NCBI GenBank assembly: GCA_030065235.1
Contig: JASJDC010000002.1
Span: 334,001-398,000 of the forward strand
DNA length: 64,000 bases
Reading direction: 5' to 3'
Source of the DNA: Alphaproteobacteria bacterium
GTDB lineage: Bacteria; Pseudomonadota; Alphaproteobacteria; UBA8366; Aestuariispiraceae
Part shown: piece after piece, positions 27,452 through 35,952 of the stretch
Position numbering within the stretch: the stretch's first letter is position 1
Layout of the letters: each line of letters begins with the position of its first letter
The notes under the pieces: model-generated
Seen by the model: the letters and a program-made list of their open reading frames with translations, nothing else
The model's database searches: none
What the model was told of the DNA's origin: nothing
Position numbers and translations under genes: made by a program

Positions 27452-28471
27452 ATGAAACTCATGACTTACGCGGCGGCGGCGGCCGGCGCGGCCGTATTGC
27501 TGGCGGGCGTATCCGCCCAAGCGCAATCAACAACCCTGCGAATCCAGACCCACTACGCGCCGGAAACCGTGTCCGGCAAACTGGCGGCGCAGTATGTCGA
27601 AGACGTGCAGAACATGTCGAACGGCGAAATCAGCATCGAAATGTTCTACTCGTCTTCGGTCGTTAAGTCGGTCGAAACGTTCGACGCGGCGGCCACCGGC
27701 ATTTTGGACTGCGACATGACCGGGGGCGGATATCAGACCGGCAAGAACCCGGCCTTTCAGTTCGTCGGCGACATCATGGGCGGCTATTCGACGCCCTATC
27801 AGCAGCTGAGCTGGTTGTACTACGGCGGCGGGCTTGAGGCCGCGCAGCAGCTCTACAACCTGTATGACATGCAGCTTGTCGGCTGGTGGGTCTATGGCCA
27901 GGAAAGCCTGAGCTCGTCCAAGCCGATCGCAGGGCCGGCCGATTTCAAGGATTGGAAATTCCGCTCGCCGCCCGGCATGCAGACCAAAATCTTCGAGAAG
28001 CTGGGCGCCAAGCCAATCGTGATGGATTTCACAGAAATCTTCACCGCGCTTGAAACCGGCATCATCGACGGCGCCGACGCGTCGGGTCTGGCCAACAATG
28101 TCGGCCTGGGCCTCTACGATCTGGTGAAGCACGCCAACTTCCCCGGCTTCCACTCGATGCCGTCGGATCACTTGGCCTGCAATAAGAACGTTTGGGACTC
28201 GATGCCGGCGCATCATCGGACCATCATGTCCGTCGCAATGGAAGCCTTGGCGCTGCGGACCGCGCTGACCTTCGAGAAAGCCAACGCCGAAGCGGCCGCG
28301 AACCTGCGTCAGGCCGGCGTGACCCTGCATCAATGGTCGGAAGCGGATCTGCAATCCTTCCGCAACGCCGCCCAGCAGACCTGGCCGGAATTCGCCACCA
28401 CACCGGAAGCGCAAGCGCTGGTGGCGAGCCATCTGGAATATCTCGGCCAATTGGGTCTGGTCGCCCAATAG
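27452..28471 (+). CDS. dctP: TRAP transporter solute-binding protein DctP
   Basis: Periplasmic binding protein of 339 residues. The start is set by GGAGGA 5 nt before the ATG and by a clean signal peptide (KLMTYAAAAAGAAVLLAG, cleaved after AQA). The mature part has the DctP-fold segments LRIQTHYAPETVSG and KFRSPPGMQTKIFEKLGAKP. The last of these contains the conserved Arg that normally binds the ligand carboxylate. DctQ and DctM follow. A long nested hairpin lies between this gene and dctQ. The ligand is unknown. Confidence 0.93.
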   Translation: MKLMTYAAAAAGAAVLLAGVSAQAQSTTLRIQTHYAPETVSGKLAAQYVEDVQNMSNGEISIEMFYSSSVVKSVETFDAAATGILDCDMTGGGYQTGKNPAFQFVGDIMGGYSTPYQQLSWLYYGGGLEAAQQLYNLYDMQLVGWWVYGQESLSSSKPIAGPADFKDWKFRSPPGMQTKIFEKLGAKPIVMDFTEIFTALETGIIDGADASGLANNVGLGLYDLVKHANFPGFHSMPSDHLACNKNVWDSMPAHHRTIMSVAMEALALRTALTFEKANAEAAANLRQAGVTLHQWSEADLQSFRNAAQQTWPEFATTPEAQALVASHLEYLGQLGLVAQ

Positions 28472-28498
28472 GCGCCAGTAGGCGTTTGACCCAACGAT

Positions 28499-28548
28499 CG
28501 ACCCGGACGGGGCGCGCGTCGCTTGGCCGACGCTGTCCCTCCGGGTCG
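28499..28548 (+). terminator. Nested stem-loop between dctP and dctQ
   Basis: The outer arms are CGACCCGGA (28499-28507) and TCCGGGTCG (28540-28548). Inside is a second stem GCGTCG / CGACGC with loop CTTGGC. There is no T-run afterwards, so this is more likely an mRNA-stabilising or attenuating structure than a full intrinsic terminator. Confidence 0.65.
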
Positions 28549-28577
28549 ACCGTTCGGTCGCGGAGGGGAGCGCGTCG

Positions 28578-29393
28578 ATGACAAATCGGGCCGACGACCC
28601 ATTGCATAGTGACCTGACGCAGGATTGGAAGCAGGGGCTCGCCCCGCTCGCTTTCATTCTTTGCGCCGGGTGGACGGTGTGGCGCGGGCCCGCCTATATC
28701 ATGGCGTTCGGCGGCTATACCGACGCGCTGGCCGCGCGCTACCCGCAAATCTCCCTGATTGATTATCTCACGTTGATCGGCGTTCCGGTCTTCGCCGCGA
28801 TCGGCATGGCGACGGTGCGGCGCGCCGCGATGGAGTTCGAGGATTTGAGCCGGTTCGACCGTCTGTCCGTCTTCATCGGACGGGTGACGATGCTGCTGGT
28901 CCTGCTCTTGGTCAGCGTGATGATGTATGAAGTGACTCTGCGCTATGTTTTCGAGAGCCCGACATTATGGGCCAATGAGCTGTCGCTTTGGATGGCGGGC
29001 TTCGTCTTCATCTTATCCGGCCTCTACGCCATGCAGCAGCGCAGCCATATTCGCATTTATCTGATCTATGATCTGATGCCGCGCGGCATGCAGCGCGCCT
29101 GCGACACGATCTCCACCGCTCTGATCGTTCTCTTCGCAGCCGCCCTGATCTATGGCGGCTATGGCGAGGCGGTCGCGAAATTTTTGCGCTGGGAGACCTT
29201 CGGTACGGTGTTCGACCCGCCGATCCCGGCGACCTTGAAACCGCTGATCCTGATCGCCTTCGTCCTGGTCGCTGTTCAGGCCGTGCTCAATCTGGTGCGC
29301 GACTGGGACAAACTGCCGGAACATCATGCGGTCAGCGATGAAATCGACGAGGACGAGATTGAACGGATCAAACGCCAAGTAGGCGGTGGCTGA
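28578..29393 (+). CDS. dctQ: TRAP transporter small permease DctQ, long form
   Basis: Small membrane subunit of 271 residues, about 100 longer than usual. The last 170 residues form the standard four-helix DctQ domain (VTMLLVLLLVSVMMYEVTLR, then ELSLWMAGFVFILSGLYAMQ, with a hydrophilic acidic tail). The additional N-terminal part has one or two further hydrophobic segments (LAPLAFILCAGWTVW; LIGVPVFAAIGM). GGAGGGGA lies a few bases before the ATG. It works with DctM, which starts 57 bp downstream. Confidence 0.88.
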   Translation: MTNRADDPLHSDLTQDWKQGLAPLAFILCAGWTVWRGPAYIMAFGGYTDALAARYPQISLIDYLTLIGVPVFAAIGMATVRRAAMEFEDLSRFDRLSVFIGRVTMLLVLLLVSVMMYEVTLRYVFESPTLWANELSLWMAGFVFILSGLYAMQQRSHIRIYLIYDLMPRGMQRACDTISTALIVLFAAALIYGGYGEAVAKFLRWETFGTVFDPPIPATLKPLILIAFVLVAVQAVLNLVRDWDKLPEHHAVSDEIDEDEIERIKRQVGGG

Positions 29394-29450
29394 CGCAAGG
29401 TCGGGACCTGGACAGCCATGCCGCGCCGATGGGGATAGGGACGGCTTTCA

Positions 29451-31079
29451 ATGGATATTGGGACAATCTCACTGGTCTTGCTGATCGGGCTGATGCTGCT
29501 GCTCGCCATCGGCATGCCGCTTGGACTGGCCTCCGCGGTGCTCGGCGTTCTCGTCCTGGTGATGCGGTTCGAGCCGAACCTGCTCTGGGACCCGCTCTCT
29601 TTCGGGGAAGGCCTGCTGACGCGCAGTTTCGGCACCGGGCCGCTCAACATATTAGCGCAGAAGATATATGGGCTCCTCACCGACTATGTCCTGATATCAA
29701 TCCCACTCTTCATCTTCATGGCGGCCCTGCTGGAGCGTTCCGGCATCGCCAAGGATATGTACTCTTCGCTGAATGTCTGGTTGTCGCGCGTGCGCGGCGG
29801 CATCGCCATCATCACCTCGATCATGGCGATCATCATGGCCGCCATGTCGGGCATCATCGGCGGCGAGGTCGTGCTGCTCGGGCTGATCGCGCTGCCGCAG
29901 ATGCTTCGGTTGGGCTATAATCAGAATCTAGCGATCGGCACAATCTGCGCCTCGGGCAGTCTAGGGACGATGATCCCGCCCTCGATCGTCTTGATCATTT
30001 ATGGGCTGATCACCGAGACCTCGATCAAGGCGCTGTTCACCGCCGCCTTCGTGCCGGGCTTCATGCTCGCCTCGCTGATCATCCTCTATATCATCATCCG
30101 AACGCAATTGCGGCCCGAGGACGCGCCGCTGCCCGAACCCCAGCCCGGCGACCCGACGGCGCGGGAGAAATGGGTGCTGTTCGGGGCCTTCCTGTCGATC
30201 CTGGTCGGCGGCTTCTCGACGGCGCTGTTCGTGCGGGTGGTGTTCTTCACCGTGACTGGCCAGAACGCCTTCGTCGAAGGGGTCGACCCGATCGCTTACG
30301 GCACCGCCGACTTCATCCCCTGGTTCGGCGGCGCCGTGGTCTTGGCTTTGGCGCTGATATACTTCGTCTTCGGCGTCGAGCGCACCAAGCTGGCGTGGCG
30401 AATGGGCAAGGGGCTGGTGGCGCCGATCGTCGTAATCGGCGTCGTGCTCGGCTCGATCTATGGCGGCATCTCCGGCATCACCGAGGCGGCGGGCATGGGC
30501 GTCGTCGCCGTTTTCATCCTGGCGGTGTTTCGCGGCGAGGCCAGTTTCGAGCTGGTCTGGGACAGCCTGATGCGGACGCTGAAATCCACCGGCACGATCA
30601 TCTGGGTGACGATCGGGGCGGCGACCCTGGCCGGCGCCTACACAATCGCCGGCGGCCCGCAATTCGTCGCCGACCTGATCGTCGGCTCGGACCTGCCGAC
30701 CATGGGCATATTGCTGATCATGATGGTGATCCTGTTGTTCATGGGCGCTTTCATGGATTGGGTCGGGATCGTGCTGCTGATCATCCCGGTCTTCCTACCG
30801 ATCGTGCAGCGTCTGCCGATCGAGGAGATCGGCTTGATCGGCCAGTTGGAGCCGCGTCAGCTGGCGATCTGGTTCGGGGTGCTGTTTTGCATGAACATGC
30901 AGGTCAGTTTCCTGTCGCCGCCCTTCGGCCCCGCCGCCTTCTACCTGAAGTCCGTGGCGCCGCCGCACATCCTGCTGACCGACATTTTCAAGGGATTCCT
31001 GCCTTTCATCTGCATCCAGATCCTGGCGCTGAGCGTGCTATTGATCTGGCCGCCGATCGTGACCGTGCTGTTAGGGTGA
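29451..31079 (+). CDS. dctM: TRAP transporter large permease DctM
   Basis: Large membrane subunit of 542 residues with about 12-14 helices; a normal DctM is about 425-440. The family blocks IMAAMSGIIGGEVVLLGLIA, LGTMIPPSIVLIIYG and FMGAFMDWVGIVLLIIPVFL are all present. The extra length is a central insertion of roughly 100 residues (about 215-330) with two additional hydrophobic segments, starting after PEPQPGDPTARE. It is last in dctPQM. Enlarged DctQ and DctM occur together here, which may define a TRAP subclass. Confidence 0.92.
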   Translation: MDIGTISLVLLIGLMLLLAIGMPLGLASAVLGVLVLVMRFEPNLLWDPLSFGEGLLTRSFGTGPLNILAQKIYGLLTDYVLISIPLFIFMAALLERSGIAKDMYSSLNVWLSRVRGGIAIITSIMAIIMAAMSGIIGGEVVLLGLIALPQMLRLGYNQNLAIGTICASGSLGTMIPPSIVLIIYGLITETSIKALFTAAFVPGFMLASLIILYIIIRTQLRPEDAPLPEPQPGDPTAREKWVLFGAFLSILVGGFSTALFVRVVFFTVTGQNAFVEGVDPIAYGTADFIPWFGGAVVLALALIYFVFGVERTKLAWRMGKGLVAPIVVIGVVLGSIYGGISGITEAAGMGVVAVFILAVFRGEASFELVWDSLMRTLKSTGTIIWVTIGAATLAGAYTIAGGPQFVADLIVGSDLPTMGILLIMMVILLFMGAFMDWVGIVLLIIPVFLPIVQRLPIEEIGLIGQLEPRQLAIWFGVLFCMNMQVSFLSPPFGPAAFYLKSVAPPHILLTDIFKGFLPFICIQILALSVLLIWPPIVTVLLG

Positions 31080-31232
31080 TCGCAGGGCGGTCATCGATCG
31101 GACGCGGCGCCGACTGAGGACTCGTCTTGAGCCGCCGTGTTTTTGACCTGCAACGTGAATTCAGTCTATTCATGAGCCGCTGAGGGTGAAATTGGGGGCC
31201 GCGCAGGGGCCTTCGTTTAATCAGGAACCAAG

Positions 31233-31574
31233 ATGATACGCGGATCGATGCGATTGCTTGCGGGGCGGAACGTGGCCGGGCTGTGCTTGGCGGCGCTGAC
31301 GCTTGCATCGTGCGCCAATACGCAGGGGCGTTGGGAGCATCCGACCCGGGCGGAACGCACCTGGGAACGCGATGAGGCGGAATGTCGCCAACGGGCCAGA
31401 GACGTCATCGAGCGAGATTTCCGCGAACGCGAACGCAGCGCCTCGAATCGGGACGGCTTGCCGGCCGCCCAGCCCTCGGACGTGGATCGCTTCGCGGCGA
31501 ATCGGCGGCAGGCCAGTCTCGTAGAGCGATGCATGACAGGCCAGGGATACAAGCGCGTATCGGCCGAAGAATAG
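31233..31574 (+). CDS. Small outer-membrane-type lipoprotein
   Basis: Predicted lipoprotein of 113 residues. The signal is followed by a lipobox ending LTLASC, the Cys near residue 27. The mature part is charged and helical (TWERDEAECRQRARDVIERD) and ends with a second Cys in RCMTGQGYKRV, the pattern of small alphaproteobacterial lipoproteins with a conserved CM..KGY tail. AGGA lies 6 nt before the ATG at 31233. A TTGACC at 31143 with TATTCA 18 bp later could be its promoter. Function unknown. Confidence 0.78.
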   Translation: MIRGSMRLLAGRNVAGLCLAALTLASCANTQGRWEHPTRAERTWERDEAECRQRARDVIERDFRERERSASNRDGLPAAQPSDVDRFAANRRQASLVERCMTGQGYKRVSAEE

Positions 31575-31685
31575 CCGTTCGGCCGGTGCTTTTGACGGCC
31601 GCTTTGGGCGGCGCAGGTTATGTCCCTGCAACGACCCGGGCGGCCTTGATCTCCGACAACCGCGGATCGAACCGGGCGGATGCGC

Positions 31686-32654
31686 TCACGCGGCGCGCTC
31701 CAGAAGCAGCCGCGCCGTCCCCTCGTCGGTGACCACATGATCGACGCAACCGCGTTTTAGCAGCGCATGGATGATCAGGGCCTTCCGCGCGCCGCCGGCC
31801 GCCAGGATGACATTGGGCAAGTGGTCCAAATCCGAAAGCGCGATCCCCAAGACGCGGTCGTTGATCGGGTGATCGATCGGCGCGCCATCTGCATTAAGGA
31901 TATGGCCGGCGATGTCGCCGACGGCGCCGCACGCGATCAGTTCCTCCGCCGTGACGTCCTCCGGCAGGCCATCAGCGACCAGCAACGAGGACGCCATGTC
32001 GCCGGCGGCCAGCGCCACGCCGGATGCTTTGCGGATCTTCTCGACCGACCCCTGAAACTCCTGCTGCACGCTCAGGATTTCGCGGCTTTCCGGGCTGGAT
32101 GCGTAGATCGGCGCCGTGACATAGCTGTGCTGCGCGTTGCAGAGATCCGCCAGACGCGTGGTAATCTCATAGCTGTTCACATCCGACCCCTTGGTCAGCC
32201 CGCCCATCACCGAGGTGATCTCGAGATCCGGCCGGTCAAGCGGCTCCATGAACCGCGTCGCCCTGTTCAGCGTGTTGCCCCAGGACATCCCGAACAGGGT
32301 GATGTCCGGCTGAGACAGGAACCGAGTCAGGAACTGGCCCAACGCGGCGCCAATGATCGTGTGCAGATCGGCGTTCTCACCGGCCACCGGCGCCACCATG
32401 GCGGTGCTGAGATTGAAGCGCGCGCAGAGCGCCTCCTCCAGTTCGACGCAGGGGGCCAGCGAAGAATTGATCGACACCCGGACGATGCCCCGGTCCCGCG
32501 CCTCGCGCAGGGATTTATTGACGCGCAGCCGGGTGACGCCGAACTTTTCCGCCGCCTGCGCCTGGGTCATGCCCTGCACCTCGCAGGCCCAGGCCAGCCG
32601 CACGATCAAATGCTCGTCAGGATCGATGAAGTCTGTCTTCGGCGGACGCGACAT
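31686..32654 (-). CDS. SorC/DeoR-family sugar-binding transcriptional regulator
   Basis: Regulator of 322 residues. An N-terminal helix-turn-helix (MTQAQAAEKFGVTRLRVNKS, residues about 29-48) is followed by the SorC sugar-phosphate-binding domain, which resembles a phosphosugar isomerase fold (FGMSWGNTLNRATRF; LPNVILAAGGARKALIIHALL). It is the last gene of the binding protein-permease-permease arm, 12 bp after the malG-like stop. It is the obvious controller of both arms of this locus. SorC proteins respond to phosphorylated sugars, which fits the sugar-phosphate enzymes encoded opposite. Confidence 0.9.
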   Translation of the reverse strand: MSRPPKTDFIDPDEHLIVRLAWACEVQGMTQAQAAEKFGVTRLRVNKSLREARDRGIVRVSINSSLAPCVELEEALCARFNLSTAMVAPVAGENADLHTIIGAALGQFLTRFLSQPDITLFGMSWGNTLNRATRFMEPLDRPDLEITSVMGGLTKGSDVNSYEITTRLADLCNAQHSYVTAPIYASSPESREILSVQQEFQGSVEKIRKASGVALAAGDMASSLLVADGLPEDVTAEELIACGAVGDIAGHILNADGAPIDHPINDRVLGIALSDLDHLPNVILAAGGARKALIIHALLKRGCVDHVVTDEGTARLLLERAA

Positions 32655-32666
32655 CGGCTTTCGGCG

Positions 32667-33497
32667 CTATTTCACCGCCCCCATGGTCAGGCCTCGGACC
32701 AGTTGCTTCGAGGCGAGCAGGGCGAAGATCAGCACCGGAATCACGATCAGGGACGAGGTCGCCATGATCTTCCCATAGGGCAGGTTGTAACCTTCCATGA
32801 AGGATACCGCCATGGCCGGCGCCGTCTTGGCGTCCGTCCGAGTTAGAATCAGGCCGAACATCAGCTCGTTCCAAGAAAAGATGAAAGAAAAGATCGCCGA
32901 GACCGCGACGCCCGGCATGGCCAGCGGCAGGCAGATTCGCGTCATGATCGTGAATTGCGAGGCGCCTTCCAACCGCGCCGCCTCGTCAAGATCATAGGGG
33001 ACGCCGCGAAACTGATCGGTCACGATCCAAATCACGATCGGCAGATTGAAGGTCAGATAGATCAGGATCAGCGTGATATGCTTATCGAGTAATCCCAGAT
33101 TCTTGGCGATGAGGAAAAACGGCAAGGCCAACACGATCGGCGAGACCATACGGTTGGTGATGAACCAGAACCACAGATCCTTTTTGCCGCGGAACTCGAA
33201 CCGCGCTAGCGCAAAGGCGGCCGGCACCCCCAACGCCAACGCCAGCGCCGTGGTCGAAATCGCGATGATCAGCGAATTGATCAGTGTGTCCAGCACGCCA
33301 TCCTCGAACAGCGCCTCTCGGTAGTTCTCAAGCGTCGGCTCGAAGAACCATACCGGCGGCGCATTCAACGCCACGACCTGGGTCTTCAAAGAAGTCGTCA
33401 CCATCCAATAGAAGGGGAAGACGCAGACGGCCATGATCACGAGCAACAGCGCGATCTGCCAGAACAGGGGCGGCGCGCGGCGGTTGGCGGCGGCCAT
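32667..33497 (-). CDS. Sugar/polyol ABC transporter permease (MalG type)
   Basis: Inner-membrane permease of 276 residues with six hydrophobic helices. It has the EAA motif for ATPase docking (LDEAARLEGASQFTIMTRIC, about residues 172-191) and a typical MalG-like end, LVRGLTMGAVK. It pairs with the MalF-type permease 4 bp upstream. The substrate is inferred only as a sugar, polyol or glycoside. Confidence 0.93.
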   Translation of the reverse strand: MAAANRRAPPLFWQIALLLVIMAVCVFPFYWMVTTSLKTQVVALNAPPVWFFEPTLENYREALFEDGVLDTLINSLIIAISTTALALALGVPAAFALARFEFRGKKDLWFWFITNRMVSPIVLALPFFLIAKNLGLLDKHITLILIYLTFNLPIVIWIVTDQFRGVPYDLDEAARLEGASQFTIMTRICLPLAMPGVAVSAIFSFIFSWNELMFGLILTRTDAKTAPAMAVSFMEGYNLPYGKIMATSSLIVIPVLIFALLASKQLVRGLTMGAVK

Positions 33498-33501
33498 ACG
33501 C

Positions 33502-34368
33502 TCAGACCTCCTTATAGAAGACGCGGATGTAAATCTGCGCCAGGACGATGGTGATGATCAGCAGGATGATCGCCTGGGCCGAGGCCAAACCCTGATCGAA
33601 GGCACGGAACCCGACACGCTGGATCATCAGGGAGATGAACTCGGTGGAAGAGCCGGGGCCGCCTCGGGTCAGCGTGAAGACCATATCGAACAGCTTCAAC
33701 GTATCGGCGGTGCGCAGGATCAGGACCGCGACCAGGCCCGGTATGAGGAAGGGTAGCTGCACATAGCGCAGGACGACCCACCAGCTTTTCGATTCAAGGC
33801 GCGCCGCCTCTTCAATCTCGCCCGGCACCATCGACAGACCGGCGAGCAGGACCAACGCGACAAAGGGCGTCCACTGCCAGACATCCCAGAAGATGATCAT
33901 GATGAAGGCGTTCGTACTGTCGCCGATCCAGTTGATATCGGCCCCGCCAAGCAGCTGATTCACGACGCCGAATTTCTGATTGAACATGACCTGGCCGAGC
34001 AGGCCGACAACCGCATAGGTGGTCGCCATCGGCAGCACAAGACTGAGCCGCGTCAAGGTCTTCAACAGGGTCAGGCCGGGCCGATGCAACACCAGCGCTA
34101 TGCCCAGCCCGAGCGCCACTTGGATCGGCAGAGCGGAGGCCAGCAGGAAAAAGGTCCGACCCATCGCCTCCCAGAAGACCGGGTCGGTCAAAACCGTCCC
34201 GTAATTCTCAAGACCGATGAATTTGACCCGTCGAAGCTTGGTCAGGTTGAAGAAATGTAGGCTGGTCCAGCCGGCGTAGAGCAGCGGCGCGATTCCGACC
34301 AGGGCGAGGGCGATGATCGACGGGCCGATAAAGGCGAAGATGGTTCTGCGGGAAACACGGTCTCGCAT
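33502..34368 (-). CDS. Sugar/polyol ABC transporter permease (MalF type)
   Basis: Permease of 288 residues with six helices. The EAA loop is IEEAARLESKSWWVVLRYVQ near residues 186-205. It follows the binding-protein gene across a 94-bp gap that contains a GC-rich hairpin and is followed by the MalG-type gene after 4 bp. The second hydrophobic segments (AMGRTFFLLASALPIQVALG) are standard for the family. Confidence 0.93.
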   Translation of the reverse strand: MRDRVSRRTIFAFIGPSIIALALVGIAPLLYAGWTSLHFFNLTKLRRVKFIGLENYGTVLTDPVFWEAMGRTFFLLASALPIQVALGLGIALVLHRPGLTLLKTLTRLSLVLPMATTYAVVGLLGQVMFNQKFGVVNQLLGGADINWIGDSTNAFIMIIFWDVWQWTPFVALVLLAGLSMVPGEIEEAARLESKSWWVVLRYVQLPFLIPGLVAVLILRTADTLKLFDMVFTLTRGGPGSSTEFISLMIQRVGFRAFDQGLASAQAIILLIITIVLAQIYIRVFYKEV

Positions 34369-34391
34369 GCGCGGCCCCTACGAAACGCGGG

Positions 34392-34443
34392 AAAAAATTA
34401 CGCAATCAGGCGATTCGGGGCCGCACAAAAGCGCGACCCCGAA
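34392..34443 (-). terminator. Stem-loop between sugar-binding protein and permease genes
   Basis: On the minus strand, TTCGGGGTCGC (34443-34433) pairs with GCGGCCCCGAA (34424-34414) around an 8-nt loop, with one G-U pair. A TTTTTT run follows about 16 nt after the stem (34397-34392). The placement between binding protein and permease repeats the arrangement seen at the TAXI, tctC and dctP genes. Confidence 0.75.
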
Positions 34444-34462
34444 CCGGCTTCACAAAGGCCGT

Positions 34463-35803
34463 CTACTGGGCCAGCGGTTTGTCGCCGCTGTAATAGCCGG
34501 CTTCTTCCAGAACCGCTTCCATCCTCTCGCCGAGAATCTGCGCGCCTTCCTCGGTCGTGACCTCGCCCAGCATCATCTTCGTGCCCCATTCCTGCACGAT
34601 TTCCGTGATTTCGGGCCACTCGGCGAAGCGCGGCCGGAACTCCGGCACGCCGTCCTGCCAGCTCTCGACCAGGGCCGGGATGAACTTATAGGTCTCGGCC
34701 AGGGCCGGGTCCGCATAGGCCGATTGCCGCGCCGGCACGCCGCCGCGCTCAAGATACTCAGCGGCGTTGGCTTTCGAAGTCGCCCATTGGATGAACAGCC
34801 AGGCCGCCGCCTGCTCGTCCTCGTCCGCTTGCGAGGCGACCGCCAGGGAGAACCCGCCAAGCGCCGGTTTCCGGCCAGCGGGGCCCATCGGCTCCGGGGC
34901 GATCTCGACGCAATCGGCGACTTTCGACGTGTCGGCGCTCACTACGGTCGAATAGAAGGCGGACCATTCGGTGATCATCGCCACATCGCCCTGCGCGAAA
35001 GCGTTGACCGTCTCGGCATGGTCATAGGCGACGATGCCGTCGGGCATATATTGCATCAGATCCTGACGGAATTGCAGACCGGCCTGGCTTTCCGCCGACA
35101 GCAGGTTCGAGCGGAAATTCTCGTCCAGGAAGGAGCCGCCGAAGGGCCAGATCACCCGCGCGAAACTGTCCGCCGACTGGGTCTCGTTCCGCTTGGACTG
35201 AAGCGCATAGGCGTATTTGCCGTCTTTGGTCAGCGCCGGCCCGTAGACGTCCTTCAGATCCTGCCACGTCGCGGGCGGGCCGTCGAAACCGGCCTCTTCC
35301 AGCATGCAGCGGTTGTAGAACAGCAAGCCCGAATAGTTGTCGAACGGCAGACCGTATACCGTGCCGTTCCAGCCGCCAAAGGCATTCAAGACCAGCGGGA
35401 AGAAGTCATTGATGTCGAGATTCGGATCCGCCAAATCAGGATTGGTCGTGAACTTGTCGATCGGCACGATCCATTCATTCTCGGCGAAATTGCCGATCCA
35501 GACCAGATCGATCAACGCGATGTCGAGATCGCCGCCGGCCACAAAGTCACGGACCTGTTCGCCCAGCGCGTTCTCGTATGGATGTTTGATGATGTTGATC
35601 TTGATGCCGGTCTCTTCCTCGAAGGCGGGCAGCATCGCTTCGATCGCCTCATAACCCGGACGCAGCAGGAACACGACATCGACGGTCGTGCCCGCGTAGG
35701 GCGCCGCAGCCTCCTTCAGGCTCCAAGCGTGCGCCGACGAGACGGCCCCCATGGCCAGGCCAGCCGCCAGCGCCGTGCTTGCTAGAATGTTGCGAAGTTT
35801 CAT
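34463..35803 (-). CDS. Sugar/polyol ABC transporter substrate-binding protein
   Basis: Extracellular solute-binding protein family 1, 446 residues. The signal peptide is MKLRNILASTALAAGLAMGA, cleaved near AHA. The mature domain includes GTTVDVVFLLRPGYEAIEAM and a C-terminal KPALGGFSLAVASQ segment typical of sugar and polyol binders. An upstream ATG at 35836 would add 11 residues. 35803 is chosen because AAGGGAG lies 7 nt before it and it places the basic residues correctly. It is the first gene of its arm, divergent from the ATPase. Confidence 0.92.
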   Translation of the reverse strand: MKLRNILASTALAAGLAMGAVSSAHAWSLKEAAAPYAGTTVDVVFLLRPGYEAIEAMLPAFEEETGIKINIIKHPYENALGEQVRDFVAGGDLDIALIDLVWIGNFAENEWIVPIDKFTTNPDLADPNLDINDFFPLVLNAFGGWNGTVYGLPFDNYSGLLFYNRCMLEEAGFDGPPATWQDLKDVYGPALTKDGKYAYALQSKRNETQSADSFARVIWPFGGSFLDENFRSNLLSAESQAGLQFRQDLMQYMPDGIVAYDHAETVNAFAQGDVAMITEWSAFYSTVVSADTSKVADCVEIAPEPMGPAGRKPALGGFSLAVASQADEDEQAAAWLFIQWATSKANAAEYLERGGVPARQSAYADPALAETYKFIPALVESWQDGVPEFRPRFAEWPEITEIVQEWGTKMMLGEVTTEEGAQILGERMEAVLEEAGYYSGDKPLAQ

Positions 35804-35825
35804 CGTTTTCTCCCTTTGTGAATGG

Positions 35826-35860
35826 TTGACATTCATTTGTTATGCCTACAATACAAATGT
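35826..35860. promoter_or_regulatory. Candidate promoter and SorC operator dyad
   Basis: In the AT-rich gap between the two arms, CATTTGT (35834-35840) and ACAAATG (35853-35859) form a 7-bp inverted repeat with a 12-bp centre. TTGACA at 35826-35831 and TACAAT at 35847-35852 (15-bp spacing, shorter than ideal) could be a promoter reading towards the ATPase and enzyme arm. The dyad overlaps it. The link to the SorC regulator is inferred from position. Confidence 0.55.
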
Positions 35861-35952
35861 AAAACATGCGCGGGCGTCAATATGAAAGTTGCGGAGCGTT
35901 TATCGAAGCCGCAGCGCATCCGGACAAAGAAACGCCGGCAGGGAGGCTTGGT

